Origin: Streptomyces sp. SID12488
Lineage (GTDB): Bacteria; Actinomycetota; Actinomycetes; Streptomycetales; Streptomycetaceae
Direction of reading: 5' to 3'
Length of the DNA stretch: 64,000 nt
Assembly: GCF_010548275.1 (NCBI RefSeq)
Contig: NZ_JAAGLT010000010.1
Coordinates: 1-64,000, forward strand
The position numbers and the translations under genes are program-made. Shown here one piece after another: positions 1 through 7,406 of this stretch. Under the pieces are notes generated by a model. It did not search any database, had not been told where the DNA came from, and saw only the letters and a program-made list of their open reading frames with translations. Within the stretch, counting starts at the first letter, position 1, and each line of letters starts with the position of its first letter.

Positions 1-393
1 CGCGGCCAGCAGATCGGCGGTGAGCGGGAGTTGCCTGGCCGCCTCGGCGGTGTCGACGTCCGCCGCCGCACCACCGGCCGCCCTCCGCAGTCGCCACCGC
101 CACAGCCCGACCCCGGCGACCAGCCCCACCACGACGCCGGCCACACCGCCGACCAGCACCCATCCGCCGCTCACCGCACCCGCCACGGGCAGCCAGCGCC
201 GTACGGCACCCCGCGCCCCGAACCACCGTCCCGCCGGGCCGTGTTCCCGCTCCGCCTCCAGCGCCAGCAGCCGGGCCAGCCTCCGGCGCACTCTCCGTTC
301 ACGCCGTACCGTCTCGATCCACCGCAGCAGCCACCCCAGGGCCAGCGCGGCCCCCAGCACCACCCCCAGCCTGTGGAAAACTTCCGCGCTCAC
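1..393 (-). CDS. TadC-like type II secretion F-family membrane protein, partial
   Basis: The frame opens with GTG at 393, after a GAAGGGAG ribosome-binding site, and runs off the left edge of the window, so only the first 131 codons are present. The N-terminus reads VSAEVFHRLGVV, followed by a hydrophobic helix, an Arg-rich cytoplasmic stretch and a second Gly/Val-rich hydrophobic segment. That is the layout of the N-terminal part of T2SSF inner-membrane proteins. It lies 70 bp downstream of a tadB-like gene in the same direction, the normal place for tadC in actinobacterial Tad operons. The role (inner-membrane platform for pilus or secretion assembly) is inferred mainly from this context, because the T2SSF domain itself is outside the window. 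Confidence 0.7.
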   Translation of the reverse strand, partial: MSAEVFHRLGVVLGAALALGWLLRWIETVRRERRVRRRLARLLALEAEREHGPAGRWFGARGAVRRWLPVAGAVSGGWVLVGGVAGVVVGLVAGVGLWRWRLRRAAGGAAADVDTAEAARQLPLTADLLAA

Positions 394-463
394 GCCGACT
401 CCCTTCTCCGGCACCGCTCGACAGCCGTACCGCGACGGCCTCCGTCAGCCACTCCCCCGGCCC

Positions 464-1333
464 TCATGCCGCCTCCGCTCCCCGCACGATCCGCAGCGCC
501 CACCACAGGCCCATGCCCTCCAGCACCCCGCCGACCAGCAGGCAGCCCAGCCCAGCGCCGGTGTGCAGCAGCACGTGCAGGGGGTCGGCGCCCAGTGCCG
601 TGCCCAGGACAAGGCCGAGCACCGGCAGGCCCGCGAGCATCACCGCCGTCGACCGGGCGCCCGCCAACTGGGCGCGCAGATCGGCGCGCTGGTCCCGGTC
701 GGCGCGCAGGGCCCCTTCGAGGCGGTCCAGTCCGGCCGCGAGTCCGGCACCCTGGTCCACGGCCACCCGCCAGCACGCCGCGAGTCCCAACAGCCCCTCC
801 GCACCCGGTTGTCGGGCCACCGCGGCAAGCGCCCCGGGGACATCCCCGCCGAACCGTGCCGCCGCCAGTACCGACGCCTGTGCCTCACCGAGGCCGCCGG
901 AGTCGCGTGCCGCCCGCAACAGCGCCTCCCCCGGCTGCCGCCCGGCGCGCACCTCACCGGCCAGCGCCCCGCACAGCGCGATCACCTCGTCGCCCCGCTG
1001 CTCCTCCGCCCGCCGCACCTCAGCGGCCAGCCTGACCCGGCGCAGCAGCGGCACCCCGGCCGCGCCCGCCAGCGCCGGCACCACGGAGGCACCCAGCAGC
1101 GCCACCACCAGCCCGACGGCCACCGACCACCACTCGGCCCTCAACCACCCGCGCAGCCGCCGCAGTTCACCGACCGCCCGTTCCCACGGGGGTGGCCCGG
1201 TCCCCACCGCCCCGCCCCCGGCGAGCAGCAACTCCGCCCGCCGCGCCCCTGGATACCGCCCGCCCAACAGCCAGCAGACCGCCCCGACGCACATCCCGGC
1301 CGCGCCCACCGCGAGCCCTGCCGTCCCCGTCAT
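464..1333 (-). CDS. TadB-like type II secretion system F-family protein
   Basis: This 289-residue protein has an N-terminal hydrophobic helix (about residues 5-25), a second hydrophobic pair around 68-95, a central alpha-helical T2SSF domain (about 110-240) and a hydrophobic C-terminal pair (about 230-280). T2SSF proteins form the inner-membrane platform that couples the Tad ATPase to pilin assembly. Its ATG overlaps the stop of the upstream ATPase gene (ATGA at 1330-1333), so the two are translationally coupled. Sequence conservation is low, as is usual for this family, and the call rests on topology plus operon position. The substrate pilin genes are not in the window. Confidence 0.8.
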   Translation of the reverse strand: MTGTAGLAVGAAGMCVGAVCWLLGGRYPGARRAELLLAGGGAVGTGPPPWERAVGELRRLRGWLRAEWWSVAVGLVVALLGASVVPALAGAAGVPLLRRVRLAAEVRRAEEQRGDEVIALCGALAGEVRAGRQPGEALLRAARDSGGLGEAQASVLAAARFGGDVPGALAAVARQPGAEGLLGLAACWRVAVDQGAGLAAGLDRLEGALRADRDQRADLRAQLAGARSTAVMLAGLPVLGLVLGTALGADPLHVLLHTGAGLGCLLVGGVLEGMGLWWALRIVRGAEAA

Positions 1334-2535
1334 GCGCCTTCACTCCCCTGCCCCTTGTCACCGCCGGCACGGAGCAGCCCTCGCAGCCGCTCCCACCCCC
1401 GCTCGTACGCGAACGCCTCCTCGCCCCACCGCAGCGCCGGCACTGTCACCACCAGCCCAGAGGGATCCCGCTCCAGCACATGCACCTCGGCGATCCGCCG
1501 CCGCCCGGCCCGGTCGCGGACGAGATGCAGGACCACCGACAGCGCCGCCGCCAACTGGCTGTGCAGCGCGGCCCGGTCGAGCCCCGCGGCCGTACCCAGC
1601 GCCTCCAGCCGCGCCGGTACGTCCGCCGCGGCGTTCGCGTGGACCGTCCCGCAACCGCTGTGACCCGTGTTCAGGGCGGCAAGCAGATGCACGACCTCGG
1701 CGCCCCGCACCTCCCCGACCGCCAACCGGTCGGGCCGCATCCTCAGGGCCTGCCGCACCAGGTCCTCGAGCGTGACCAGGCCCGCGCCCTCCTGGTTGGC
1801 GGGTCTGGTCTCCAGCCGTACGACGTGCGGATGGTCGGGCCGCAGCTCCGCCGAGTCCTCGGCGAGCACGATCCGCTCGCCCGGGCCCACCAGCCCCAAC
1901 AACGCGCTCAGGAGGGTTGTCTTGCCGCAACCCGTGCCACCGCTGATCAGGAAGGACAGCTGTGCGTCGAGCAGCGCCCGCAGTACCCGGTCGCCACCCG
2001 GCGGCACCGTCCCCGCGGCCATCAGCTCGTCCAGGGTGAACGCGCGCGGCCGTACCACCCGCAGCGACAGGCAGGTGCAGCCGACGGCCACCGGGGGCAG
2101 TACCGCGTGCAGACGGGTCCCGTCGGGCAGCCTGGCGTCGACCCACGGCCGGGCGTCGTCGAGCCGCCGTCCGGCCACCGCGGCGAGACGCTGCGCGAGC
2201 CGTCGTACGGCGCCCGCGTCCGGGAAGGAGACGGCGGTCAGTTCCAGTCCGCCGCCCCGGTCCACCCACACCCGGTCAGGGGCCGCCACCAGCACATCGG
2301 TGACCGACGGATCGGCGAGCAGCGGCTCCAGCGGGCCGGTGCCGACCAGCTCCGACCTCAGCCGCTCGGCGGCGCCCAGCACTTCGGCGTCCCCGAGCAC
2401 CCGTCCCTGCTCGCGCAGGGCCTGCGCCACGCGCGCGGGTGTCGCCTCGGCCCCGCTCTCGGCCAGCCACTGCCGTACGCCCTCCAGCAGCCCGGTGGAC
2501 GCCCCCGGCCCCTCGTCCCGGCGCACGCCGTTCAT
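1330..2535 (-). CDS. TadA/CpaF-family secretion ATPase
   Basis: This is a 401-residue hexameric secretion ATPase that powers Tad pilus or secretion machinery at the inner membrane. The Walker A motif GGTGCGKTT lies at residues 199-207. It is followed by the Asp-box region around LAEDSAEL, the conserved Arg-Met-Arg-Pro-Asp segment (RMRPDRLAVGEVRG), and the His-box GTVHANAAADV typical of CpaF/TadA proteins. The N-terminal domain (about 1-170) carries the usual GPLEPLLADPSVTDV lead. The ATG overlaps the end of the Ssd-like gene (2532-2535), and the 3' end overlaps tadB. A three-gene coupled unit is therefore clear. The family assignment is secure; whether a functional pilus is made cannot be judged here. 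Confidence 0.93.
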   Translation of the reverse strand: MNGVRRDEGPGASTGLLEGVRQWLAESGAEATPARVAQALREQGRVLGDAEVLGAAERLRSELVGTGPLEPLLADPSVTDVLVAAPDRVWVDRGGGLELTAVSFPDAGAVRRLAQRLAAVAGRRLDDARPWVDARLPDGTRLHAVLPPVAVGCTCLSLRVVRPRAFTLDELMAAGTVPPGGDRVLRALLDAQLSFLISGGTGCGKTTLLSALLGLVGPGERIVLAEDSAELRPDHPHVVRLETRPANQEGAGLVTLEDLVRQALRMRPDRLAVGEVRGAEVVHLLAALNTGHSGCGTVHANAAADVPARLEALGTAAGLDRAALHSQLAAALSVVLHLVRDRAGRRRIAEVHVLERDPSGLVVTVPALRWGEEAFAYERGWERLRGLLRAGGDKGQGSEGA

Positions 2536-3638
2536 ACGCTGCCTGCCTCGGCCAGCGCCCGCTCCCAGAACACCGTGCAGAACCGGGCAAGCGGCCCGCG
2601 TGCGGCGGCTCCCGGCGGGGCCTTGCCCTCGTGCGGGCGTGTCAGGGCCGATTCGACGGGGACCTCACCTGCCAGGGGCAGGTTGAGCAGCCGGGCCACC
2701 TCGTGGTCGTCCAGTCCCGGCGTGTACGGCCCCCGTACCGCCACACGCAGGTCACGCAGGACCATGCCGACGGCGGACGCCACCCGGCCGGCCGCCGCGA
2801 CAGCACGCAGCTCGCCGGGGACCACCAGGATCCCGACGTCCAGTTGGGCGAGGACCTCCGCGACTCCGTCATCGATGCGCCTCGGGAGGTCGACGACGAC
2901 CGCGCCGCCGCGCCGTCTGGCCGCGGCGAGCACCGCCCGTACGGCCTGGGGCGGGACGGCCACACAGTCTCCGCGGTCCCAGCTCAGGACCCTCAGGGAG
3001 TGCAGTTTCGGCAGCGACTCCTCCAGGGCGCCGCCGCCGACCCGGCCGCGTGAGGCGGCGAAGGCCGGCCATCGAAGTCCGTCGGCCGTCTCGCCACCGA
3101 GGAGTACATCGAGTCCGCCGCCCAGCGGATCCGCGTCCACGAGCAGGGTGCGCAGTCCCTCGCGCGCCGAGGTGACGGCGAGCGCGCAGGCCAGCGTGGA
3201 CGCTCCGGCCCCGCCCCGGCCGCCGATGACGCCGACGGTGAGCGCGGGCCTGCCTACGCCCTCGGCGACGTCGGCGATCCGATCGACGAGCCACTGCTCG
3301 CCGTCAGGCAGCATCAGGACGTGATCGGCGCCGATCTCGACGGCCCGCCGCCAGACCCCGGAGTCGTCCTGGTCCCGCCCGACCAGCACCACTCCACGGC
3401 GGCGCGCGGCTCCGCGCACCCGCCGTACGGCGTCGTCGCCGACGAGGACGAGCGGTGCCGCCTCCCAGCCTCCGCCTCGCTCGGGCACCCCGTGGTGCAC
3501 TTCGGGTGTGGCACCGGCCGCCGCGCACAGGCGCAACAGGTCGTCCAGCAGGTCGGCGTCCTCGGTGACGATCAGCGGTCCGCTCTGCCGTCCCCCGGCC
3601 GCGGGCTGATCGTTGTCGTGTGTGATGGCTCCCGCCAT
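2532..3638 (-). CDS. Ssd/CpaE-like septum site-determining family protein
   Basis: This 368-residue protein has an N-terminal pseudo-receiver domain (about 20-125) and a C-terminal MinD/ParA-like P-loop domain with a deviant Walker A, GGRGGAGAST, at about 139-148. Actinobacterial Ssd proteins are CpaE relatives encoded first in the Tad operon. In mycobacteria the homologue (Rv3660c) is linked to septum placement. Here it starts the operon ssd-tadA-tadB-tadC, so a role in localising the Tad apparatus is equally plausible. The ATG at 3638 is preceded by a GGGGGCC stretch rather than a strong Shine-Dalgarno. The division role is family knowledge and is not shown by this sequence. Confidence 0.88.
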   Translation of the reverse strand: MAGAITHDNDQPAAGGRQSGPLIVTEDADLLDDLLRLCAAAGATPEVHHGVPERGGGWEAAPLVLVGDDAVRRVRGAARRRGVVLVGRDQDDSGVWRRAVEIGADHVLMLPDGEQWLVDRIADVAEGVGRPALTVGVIGGRGGAGASTLACALAVTSAREGLRTLLVDADPLGGGLDVLLGGETADGLRWPAFAASRGRVGGGALEESLPKLHSLRVLSWDRGDCVAVPPQAVRAVLAAARRRGGAVVVDLPRRIDDGVAEVLAQLDVGILVVPGELRAVAAAGRVASAVGMVLRDLRVAVRGPYTPGLDDHEVARLLNLPLAGEVPVESALTRPHEGKAPPGAAARGPLARFCTVFWERALAEAGSV

Positions 3639-3768
3639 GTTTTCCGGCCCCCTTCGCTATATGAACGGCCGACAGAAACCGGCCGAACGCGTCCGCCAAA
3701 CGGAACCGGCCACGAACTGGCCGGCGGCGGGACGCGCTGGAATCACGGTGCAGCGAAGGCGGAAATCG

Positions 3769-3879
3769 TGTGGATCTTGGTCGAAATCTGTGGACAACTC
3801 GACGGTTGTGGATATCGCTCTCACTCAAACAGGTGACCGCTGTACGACTTTCCACAGAGCAGCGATTCAGTTACCCACA
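3769..3879. promoter_or_regulatory. Cluster of DnaA-box-like sites
   Basis: Five sites with a TCCACA or CCCACA core occur in about 110 bp between ssd and the 6C RNA. One is an exact Streptomyces-type box, TTGTCCACA (minus strand, 3789-3797). Near matches are ATATCCACA (minus, 3807-3815), GATCCACA (minus, about 3770-3777), CTTTCCACA (plus, 3848-3856) and TTACCCACA (plus, 3871-3879). No replication gene is adjacent, so this is not oriC. Regulation by DnaA or DnaA titration is an inference from the motif density. Confidence 0.45.
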
Positions 3880-3954
3880 GTGACGACAGGTGGGCATGCG
3901 AAAGAGGCGGCCGGAGCCGCCCGGGACGGCACCATGGCCGCGAGAAGTGTGCTT

Positions 3955-4075
3955 GGGGAAAAAGAAAACCCACCCGGACATGCGACGACCCCCGCCGGGG
4001 GGGGAGAGCGGGGGTCGTCCCCACGGTTCGACTCGGGGGGGGGAGGAGCCGGACCGGGTTAGCACGGTCGCGAAC
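3955..4075 (-). ncRNA. 6C small RNA (actinobacterial, B11-like)
   Basis: Read on the minus strand, two stem-loops with long C runs in their loops follow each other. Hairpin 1 has arms at 4046-4055 and 4025-4034, with a loop of nine Cs (10 bp with one mismatch and one wobble). Hairpin 2 has perfect 12-bp arms at 4008-4019 and 3984-3995, with eight Cs in its loop. A T-rich tail (TTTTCTTTTT, about 3967-3957) follows. Two hairpins with at least six Cs per loop define the 6C family. The position between the Ssd gene and a HAD hydrolase gene matches the mycobacterial 6C/B11 RNA between Rv3660c and Rv3661, as I remember it. In mycobacteria this RNA affects growth-related mRNAs through its C loops. 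The exact 5' end is estimated. Confidence 0.85.
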
Positions 4076-4156
4076 GATCCGTGACTTCCATGGTGTACCC
4101 GAGGGCCCTCTCAGGCAAACCCGCGCGCGGTACCTTACGCCGAATGGTGGGCGCCT

Positions 4157-4990
4157 ATGCTCAGCCTCGTGGAAAACCACTCCTTGCCCCGCACAGCCGC
4201 CTTCTTCGACCTGGACAAGACGGTCATTGCGAAGTCGAGCACGCTCACGTTCAGCAAGTCGTTCTACCAAGGCGGCCTGATCAACCGCAGGGCCGTCCTG
4301 CGTACCGCGTATGCCCAGTTCGTGTTCCTGGCGGGCGGTGCCGACCACGACCAGATGGAGCGCATGCGCCAGTACCTGTCCGCGCTGTGCCGCGGCTGGA
4401 ACGTCCAGCAGGTCAAGGAGATCGTCGCCGAGACGCTGCACGACCTGATCGACCCGATCATCTACGACGAGGCGGCCTCCCTCATCGAGGAGCACCACAC
4501 CGCCGGCCGTGACGTGGTGATCGTGTCCACGTCGGGCGCGGAGGTCGTCGAGCCGATCGGCGAACTGCTCGGCGCGGACCGAGTGGTGGCCACGCGCATG
4601 GTCGTCGGCGACGACGGCTGCTTCACCGGCGAGGTGGAGTACTACGCGTACGGACCCACCAAGGCCGAGGCGATCAAGGAACTGGCCAAGTCCGAGGGAT
4701 ACGACCTCGCGCGCTGCTACGCGTACAGCGACAGCATCACCGACGTCCCCATGCTGTCGTCCGTCGGCCATCCGCACGCCGTGAACCCGGACCGCGCACT
4801 GCGCCGGGAAGCGGTCGCCCGCGGGTGGACGATCCTGGACTTCCACCGCCCGGTCAGGCTGAAGCAGCGCCTGCCCGCGCTCTCAGTACCGCCGCGTCCA
4901 GCTCTGGTCGCCGCCGCGGCCATAGGCGCGGCGGCGGCCACGGCGGGCCTCGTCTGGTACGCGAGCAGGCGCCGCCCGACGGCCGTCTGA
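4157..4990 (+). CDS. HAD-IB family phosphatase with C-terminal membrane anchor
   Basis: This 277-residue protein begins with the HAD nucleophile motif DLDKT (residues 18-22). It contains motif II Ser-Thr-Ser (VIVSTSGAE), a Lys in YGPTKAEAI and the motif IV acidic pair in YSDSITDVPML, so all HAD catalytic elements are present. The family (SerB/CicA-like HAD-IB) removes phosphate from small molecules or lipids. The end is an Ala-rich hydrophobic segment followed by YASRRRP, suggesting a single C-terminal membrane anchor. It sits alone between the 6C and Ms1-like RNAs, the same arrangement as mycobacterial Rv3661. Streptomyces copies are often labelled morphological-differentiation-associated proteins; the substrate is unknown. 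Confidence 0.88.
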   Translation: MLSLVENHSLPRTAAFFDLDKTVIAKSSTLTFSKSFYQGGLINRRAVLRTAYAQFVFLAGGADHDQMERMRQYLSALCRGWNVQQVKEIVAETLHDLIDPIIYDEAASLIEEHHTAGRDVVIVSTSGAEVVEPIGELLGADRVVATRMVVGDDGCFTGEVEYYAYGPTKAEAIKELAKSEGYDLARCYAYSDSITDVPMLSSVGHPHAVNPDRALRREAVARGWTILDFHRPVRLKQRLPALSVPPRPALVAAAAIGAAAATAGLVWYASRRRPTAV

Positions 4991-5083
4991 GCCACCCCTC
5001 CCGGCCCCGCCCAGGGCCATCCGGTACACCAGCGCCCGATTCGCTCCCCTTTGAGGACAAAAGTAAAGAAGTGCAGTCAGGGC

Positions 5084-5112
5084 TTCCGCTTGCCCGGGTC
5101 CAGGAGTAGAAA
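5084..5112 (+). promoter_or_regulatory. Putative sigma-HrdB promoter of the 6S-like RNA
   Basis: TTCCGC (5084-5089) and TAGAAA (5107-5112) are separated by 17 bp and fit a vegetative -35/-10 pair. They would start a transcript near 5119 that ends at the terminator at 5352-5375. The -35 match is only moderate. Confidence 0.4.
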
Positions 5113-5118
5113 GGAGTC

Positions 5119-5377
5119 AACGGCCCGCGAGACCAAGGACATCCGAAAGGATCACCCTAATAACGCATTTGGCCCCACGGACCTAGCATGAACACTGGGC
5201 ACCCACGCGACGTCGACCCGTCGATTACGGGCCAGCCGCACCAGGTGACGGGCCTTGTTCCCGACCTGATGGGCAATACTCCGAGGACGCTTGGTAACCC
5301 GGGTGAACATGCTGGCGGCGGTACGAATCCTCGTACCGCCGTAACCCGTTGAAGGCCCTCCGCAGAGGGCCTTTTCG
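5119..5377 (+). ncRNA. Ms1/scr3559-type 6S-like RNA
   Basis: This 400-bp interval has no credible protein gene, but it ends in two strong consecutive hairpins: a 10-bp stem with a tetraloop (5317-5326/5331-5340) and a terminator stem with a T-tail (5352-5375). The place is telling. In mycobacteria the abundant RNA-polymerase-core-binding Ms1 (MTS2823) lies directly after the HAD gene Rv3661, and in S. coelicolor the 6S-like scr3559 lies just before SCO3559, both as I recall. The same neighbours occur here. Ms1-type RNAs bind sigma-free polymerase in stationary phase, while scr3559 is described as 6S-like. The 5' end is inferred from a promoter-like pair, so the length (about 260 nt) is approximate. 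Confidence 0.75.
5352..5375 (+). terminator. Intrinsic terminator of the 6S-like RNA
   Basis: AAGGCCCTC (5352-5360) pairs with GAGGGCCTT (5365-5373) around a CGCA loop, with TTTT at 5372-5375. It lies just before the end of the convergent gene at 5398 and may serve both directions. Confidence 0.8.
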
Positions 5378-5397
5378 CTTCTCTTCACCGCCTTTTC

Positions 5398-6222
5398 CTA
5401 CGCCGCCCCACGTTGCAGTGCCTCGCATACGGCCACCGATTCACGCGCGCCGAGTTCGACCGCCCGCCCGCAGTGGGTGATCCACGCGCCCATGCCCTCC
5501 GGAGTACCGGAGACATAGCCGTCGAGTGCCGCCAGATAGGCCGCGCGGCCCGGTTCGGCGTGGCCGACCTCGGCCGGGCACACGGACTTCGGGTCGAGGC
5601 CGCTGCCGACCAGGACGATCCGCTCGGCCGCGCGCGCGACGAGGCCGTTGTGGGAGCCGAAGGGGCGCAGGGCGAGGAGTTCGCCGTGCACGACGGCGGC
5701 CGTGACCAGGGCGGGGGCCGAGCCTCCCGCGATGATCAGTTCGGCGAGTCCCTCCAGCCGTCCGGACACCTCGGCCGCGCTCGGCAGCGGCAGTTCGACC
5801 AACGGTTCGTCGACCGGCTCACCGTCCTGCCGCGGGCGCCCCACCTCGTCGCCCGTACCCGCGGCGGCGACCAGATGCAGCCGGGCCAGCACGCGCAGCG
5901 GTGACTGGCGCCAGATGGAGAGGAGTTGACCCGCCTCCGCGGTCAGCCGGAGGGCCGCGCCGACGACCCGGGCCTCGTCGTCACCGCTGAAGTCGGTGCG
6001 CCGGCGCACCTCTTCGAGGGCCCAGTCGGCACCGGAGAGGGCCGCGGAGCCGCGCGCACCGCGCAGCCCCGCCTCGCCGGTGATCTCGTTGCTGCGCCGC
6101 CGCATGATGCGATGCCCGTAGACCCGGTCCACGGCCTTGCGCACGGACTCCACGGAGTCGGCCACCCCGGGCAGTGATCCCAGAGCCGCGAGCGGGTCGG
6201 CGGTCGCGCCTGTCGTACTCAT
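5398..6222 (-). CDS. Degenerate Fic-like protein (annotated oxidoreductase in relatives)
   Basis: This protein of about 274 residues starts at MSTTGATAD; the ATG at 6222 has AGGG upstream. It is alpha-helical and Ala/Leu-rich, and carries the string RPFGSHNGLVARAAER near residue 195. This aligns with the Fic active-site loop HPFxxGNGRxxR but lacks the catalytic His, the second Gly and the Arg. A preceding HGELLALRPF fits the inhibitory and core helices of Fic folds. I infer a Fic-fold protein that probably cannot transfer AMP. Close homologues in Streptomyces carry the old label oxidoreductase, which nothing in the sequence supports. It is convergent with the 6S-like RNA and divergent from the ATPase gene at 6323. 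Confidence 0.65.
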   Translation of the reverse strand: MSTTGATADPLAALGSLPGVADSVESVRKAVDRVYGHRIMRRRSNEITGEAGLRGARGSAALSGADWALEEVRRRTDFSGDDEARVVGAALRLTAEAGQLLSIWRQSPLRVLARLHLVAAAGTGDEVGRPRQDGEPVDEPLVELPLPSAAEVSGRLEGLAELIIAGGSAPALVTAAVVHGELLALRPFGSHNGLVARAAERIVLVGSGLDPKSVCPAEVGHAEPGRAAYLAALDGYVSGTPEGMGAWITHCGRAVELGARESVAVCEALQRGAA

Positions 6223-6322
6223 GAGTACGACCCTACGCACTCAGAGGAGCCAACCCACGAATGAGTGGACTTCTTCACGCCCCTGGACACCCACGGCAGT
6301 CACTCCACTACCGTTAGTGAAC

Positions 6323-7312
6323 ATGAAAATTGCTTTCGTCGGGAAGGGCGGCAGCGGCAAGACCACGCTGTCCTCCCTGTTCGTCCGCCATCTCGCCGCC
6401 TCCGGGGCACCGGTCCTCGCCATCGACGCCGACATCAACCAGCATCTGGGCGCCGCACTGGGCCTCCACGACGCCGAAGCCGCCGCGATGCCCGCGATGG
6501 GCGAGCGGATGGAGCTGATCAAGGAGTACCTCCGCGGCACGAACCCGCGCATCGCCTGCGCCGACGCGATGATCAAGACGACACCGCCCGGCGCGGGCTC
6601 TCGGCTGCTGCGGATCCAGGAGACCAATCCGGTGTACGACGCCTGCGCACGGCCGGTGGAACTCGACGGCGGCGCCGTCCGTTTGATGGTCACCGGCCCG
6701 TTCACCGAAGCCGATCTCGGAGTGGCCTGCTACCACTCCAAGACGGGTGCGGTGGAGCTGTGCCTGAACCATCTCGTGGACGGCCCGAGCGAGTATGTCG
6801 TCGTCGACATGACCGCGGGCTCCGACTCCTTCGCGTCCGGCCTGTTCACCCGCTTCGACATCACGTTCCTCGTCGCCGAACCGACCCGGAAGGGAGTCTC
6901 CGTCTATCGCCAGTACAAGGAGTACGCCCAAGACTTCGGAGTCGCCCTGAAGGTCGTCGGCAACAAGGTGCAGGGTCAGGACGACCTCGACTTCCTCCGC
7001 ACCGAGGTCGGGGACGACCTCCTGGAAACGGTCGGGCACTCGGACTGGGTGCGCGCCCTGGAGAAGGGCCGGTCCTCCCGGTTCGAGTTCCTGGAGGACA
7101 CCAACCGCCGTTCCCTGCGCCGGTTGCACGCGGCCGTCGACGCGACGTACGAGCTGCGGGACTGGGAGCGCTACACACACCAGATGGTCCACTTCCACCT
7201 GAAGAACGCCCACTCCTGGGCCAACGCCCGCACCGGGGTCGACCTGGCGGCCCAGGTCGACCCCGACTTCGTACTGCGCGAGGAGTTGGCGGCAACCGCA
7301 GCACCCCTTTAG
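6323..7312 (+). CDS. CooC/ParA-like P-loop ATP-binding protein
   Basis: This 329-residue protein starts MKIAFVGKGGSGKTT, with a deviant Walker A motif KGGSGKTT at residues 8-15. LAIDADINQHL (switch I region) and VVVDMTAG (Walker B-like, about residue 157) follow. This is the SIMIBI/MinD-type layout seen in CooC nickel-insertion ATPases and ParA relatives. The protein is soluble, with no membrane segment. It is divergent from the Fic-like gene and followed by the convergent lipoprotein gene. The ATG is chosen because the fold begins exactly there; an upstream in-frame extension is implausible and overlaps the divergent promoter. The partner is unknown, and carbon-monoxide-dehydrogenase genes are not visible nearby. 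Confidence 0.8.
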   Translation: MKIAFVGKGGSGKTTLSSLFVRHLAASGAPVLAIDADINQHLGAALGLHDAEAAAMPAMGERMELIKEYLRGTNPRIACADAMIKTTPPGAGSRLLRIQETNPVYDACARPVELDGGAVRLMVTGPFTEADLGVACYHSKTGAVELCLNHLVDGPSEYVVVDMTAGSDSFASGLFTRFDITFLVAEPTRKGVSVYRQYKEYAQDFGVALKVVGNKVQGQDDLDFLRTEVGDDLLETVGHSDWVRALEKGRSSRFEFLEDTNRRSLRRLHAAVDATYELRDWERYTHQMVHFHLKNAHSWANARTGVDLAAQVDPDFVLREELAATAAPL

Positions 7313-7406
7313 GGGCGCGGGGAACTGCGCGACCAGCCCCCACGGACCCGCACCCGACGAACCGCCGCGAACAACCCGCCGCGAACGGCCCGCACCCAGC
7401 GGAGCG

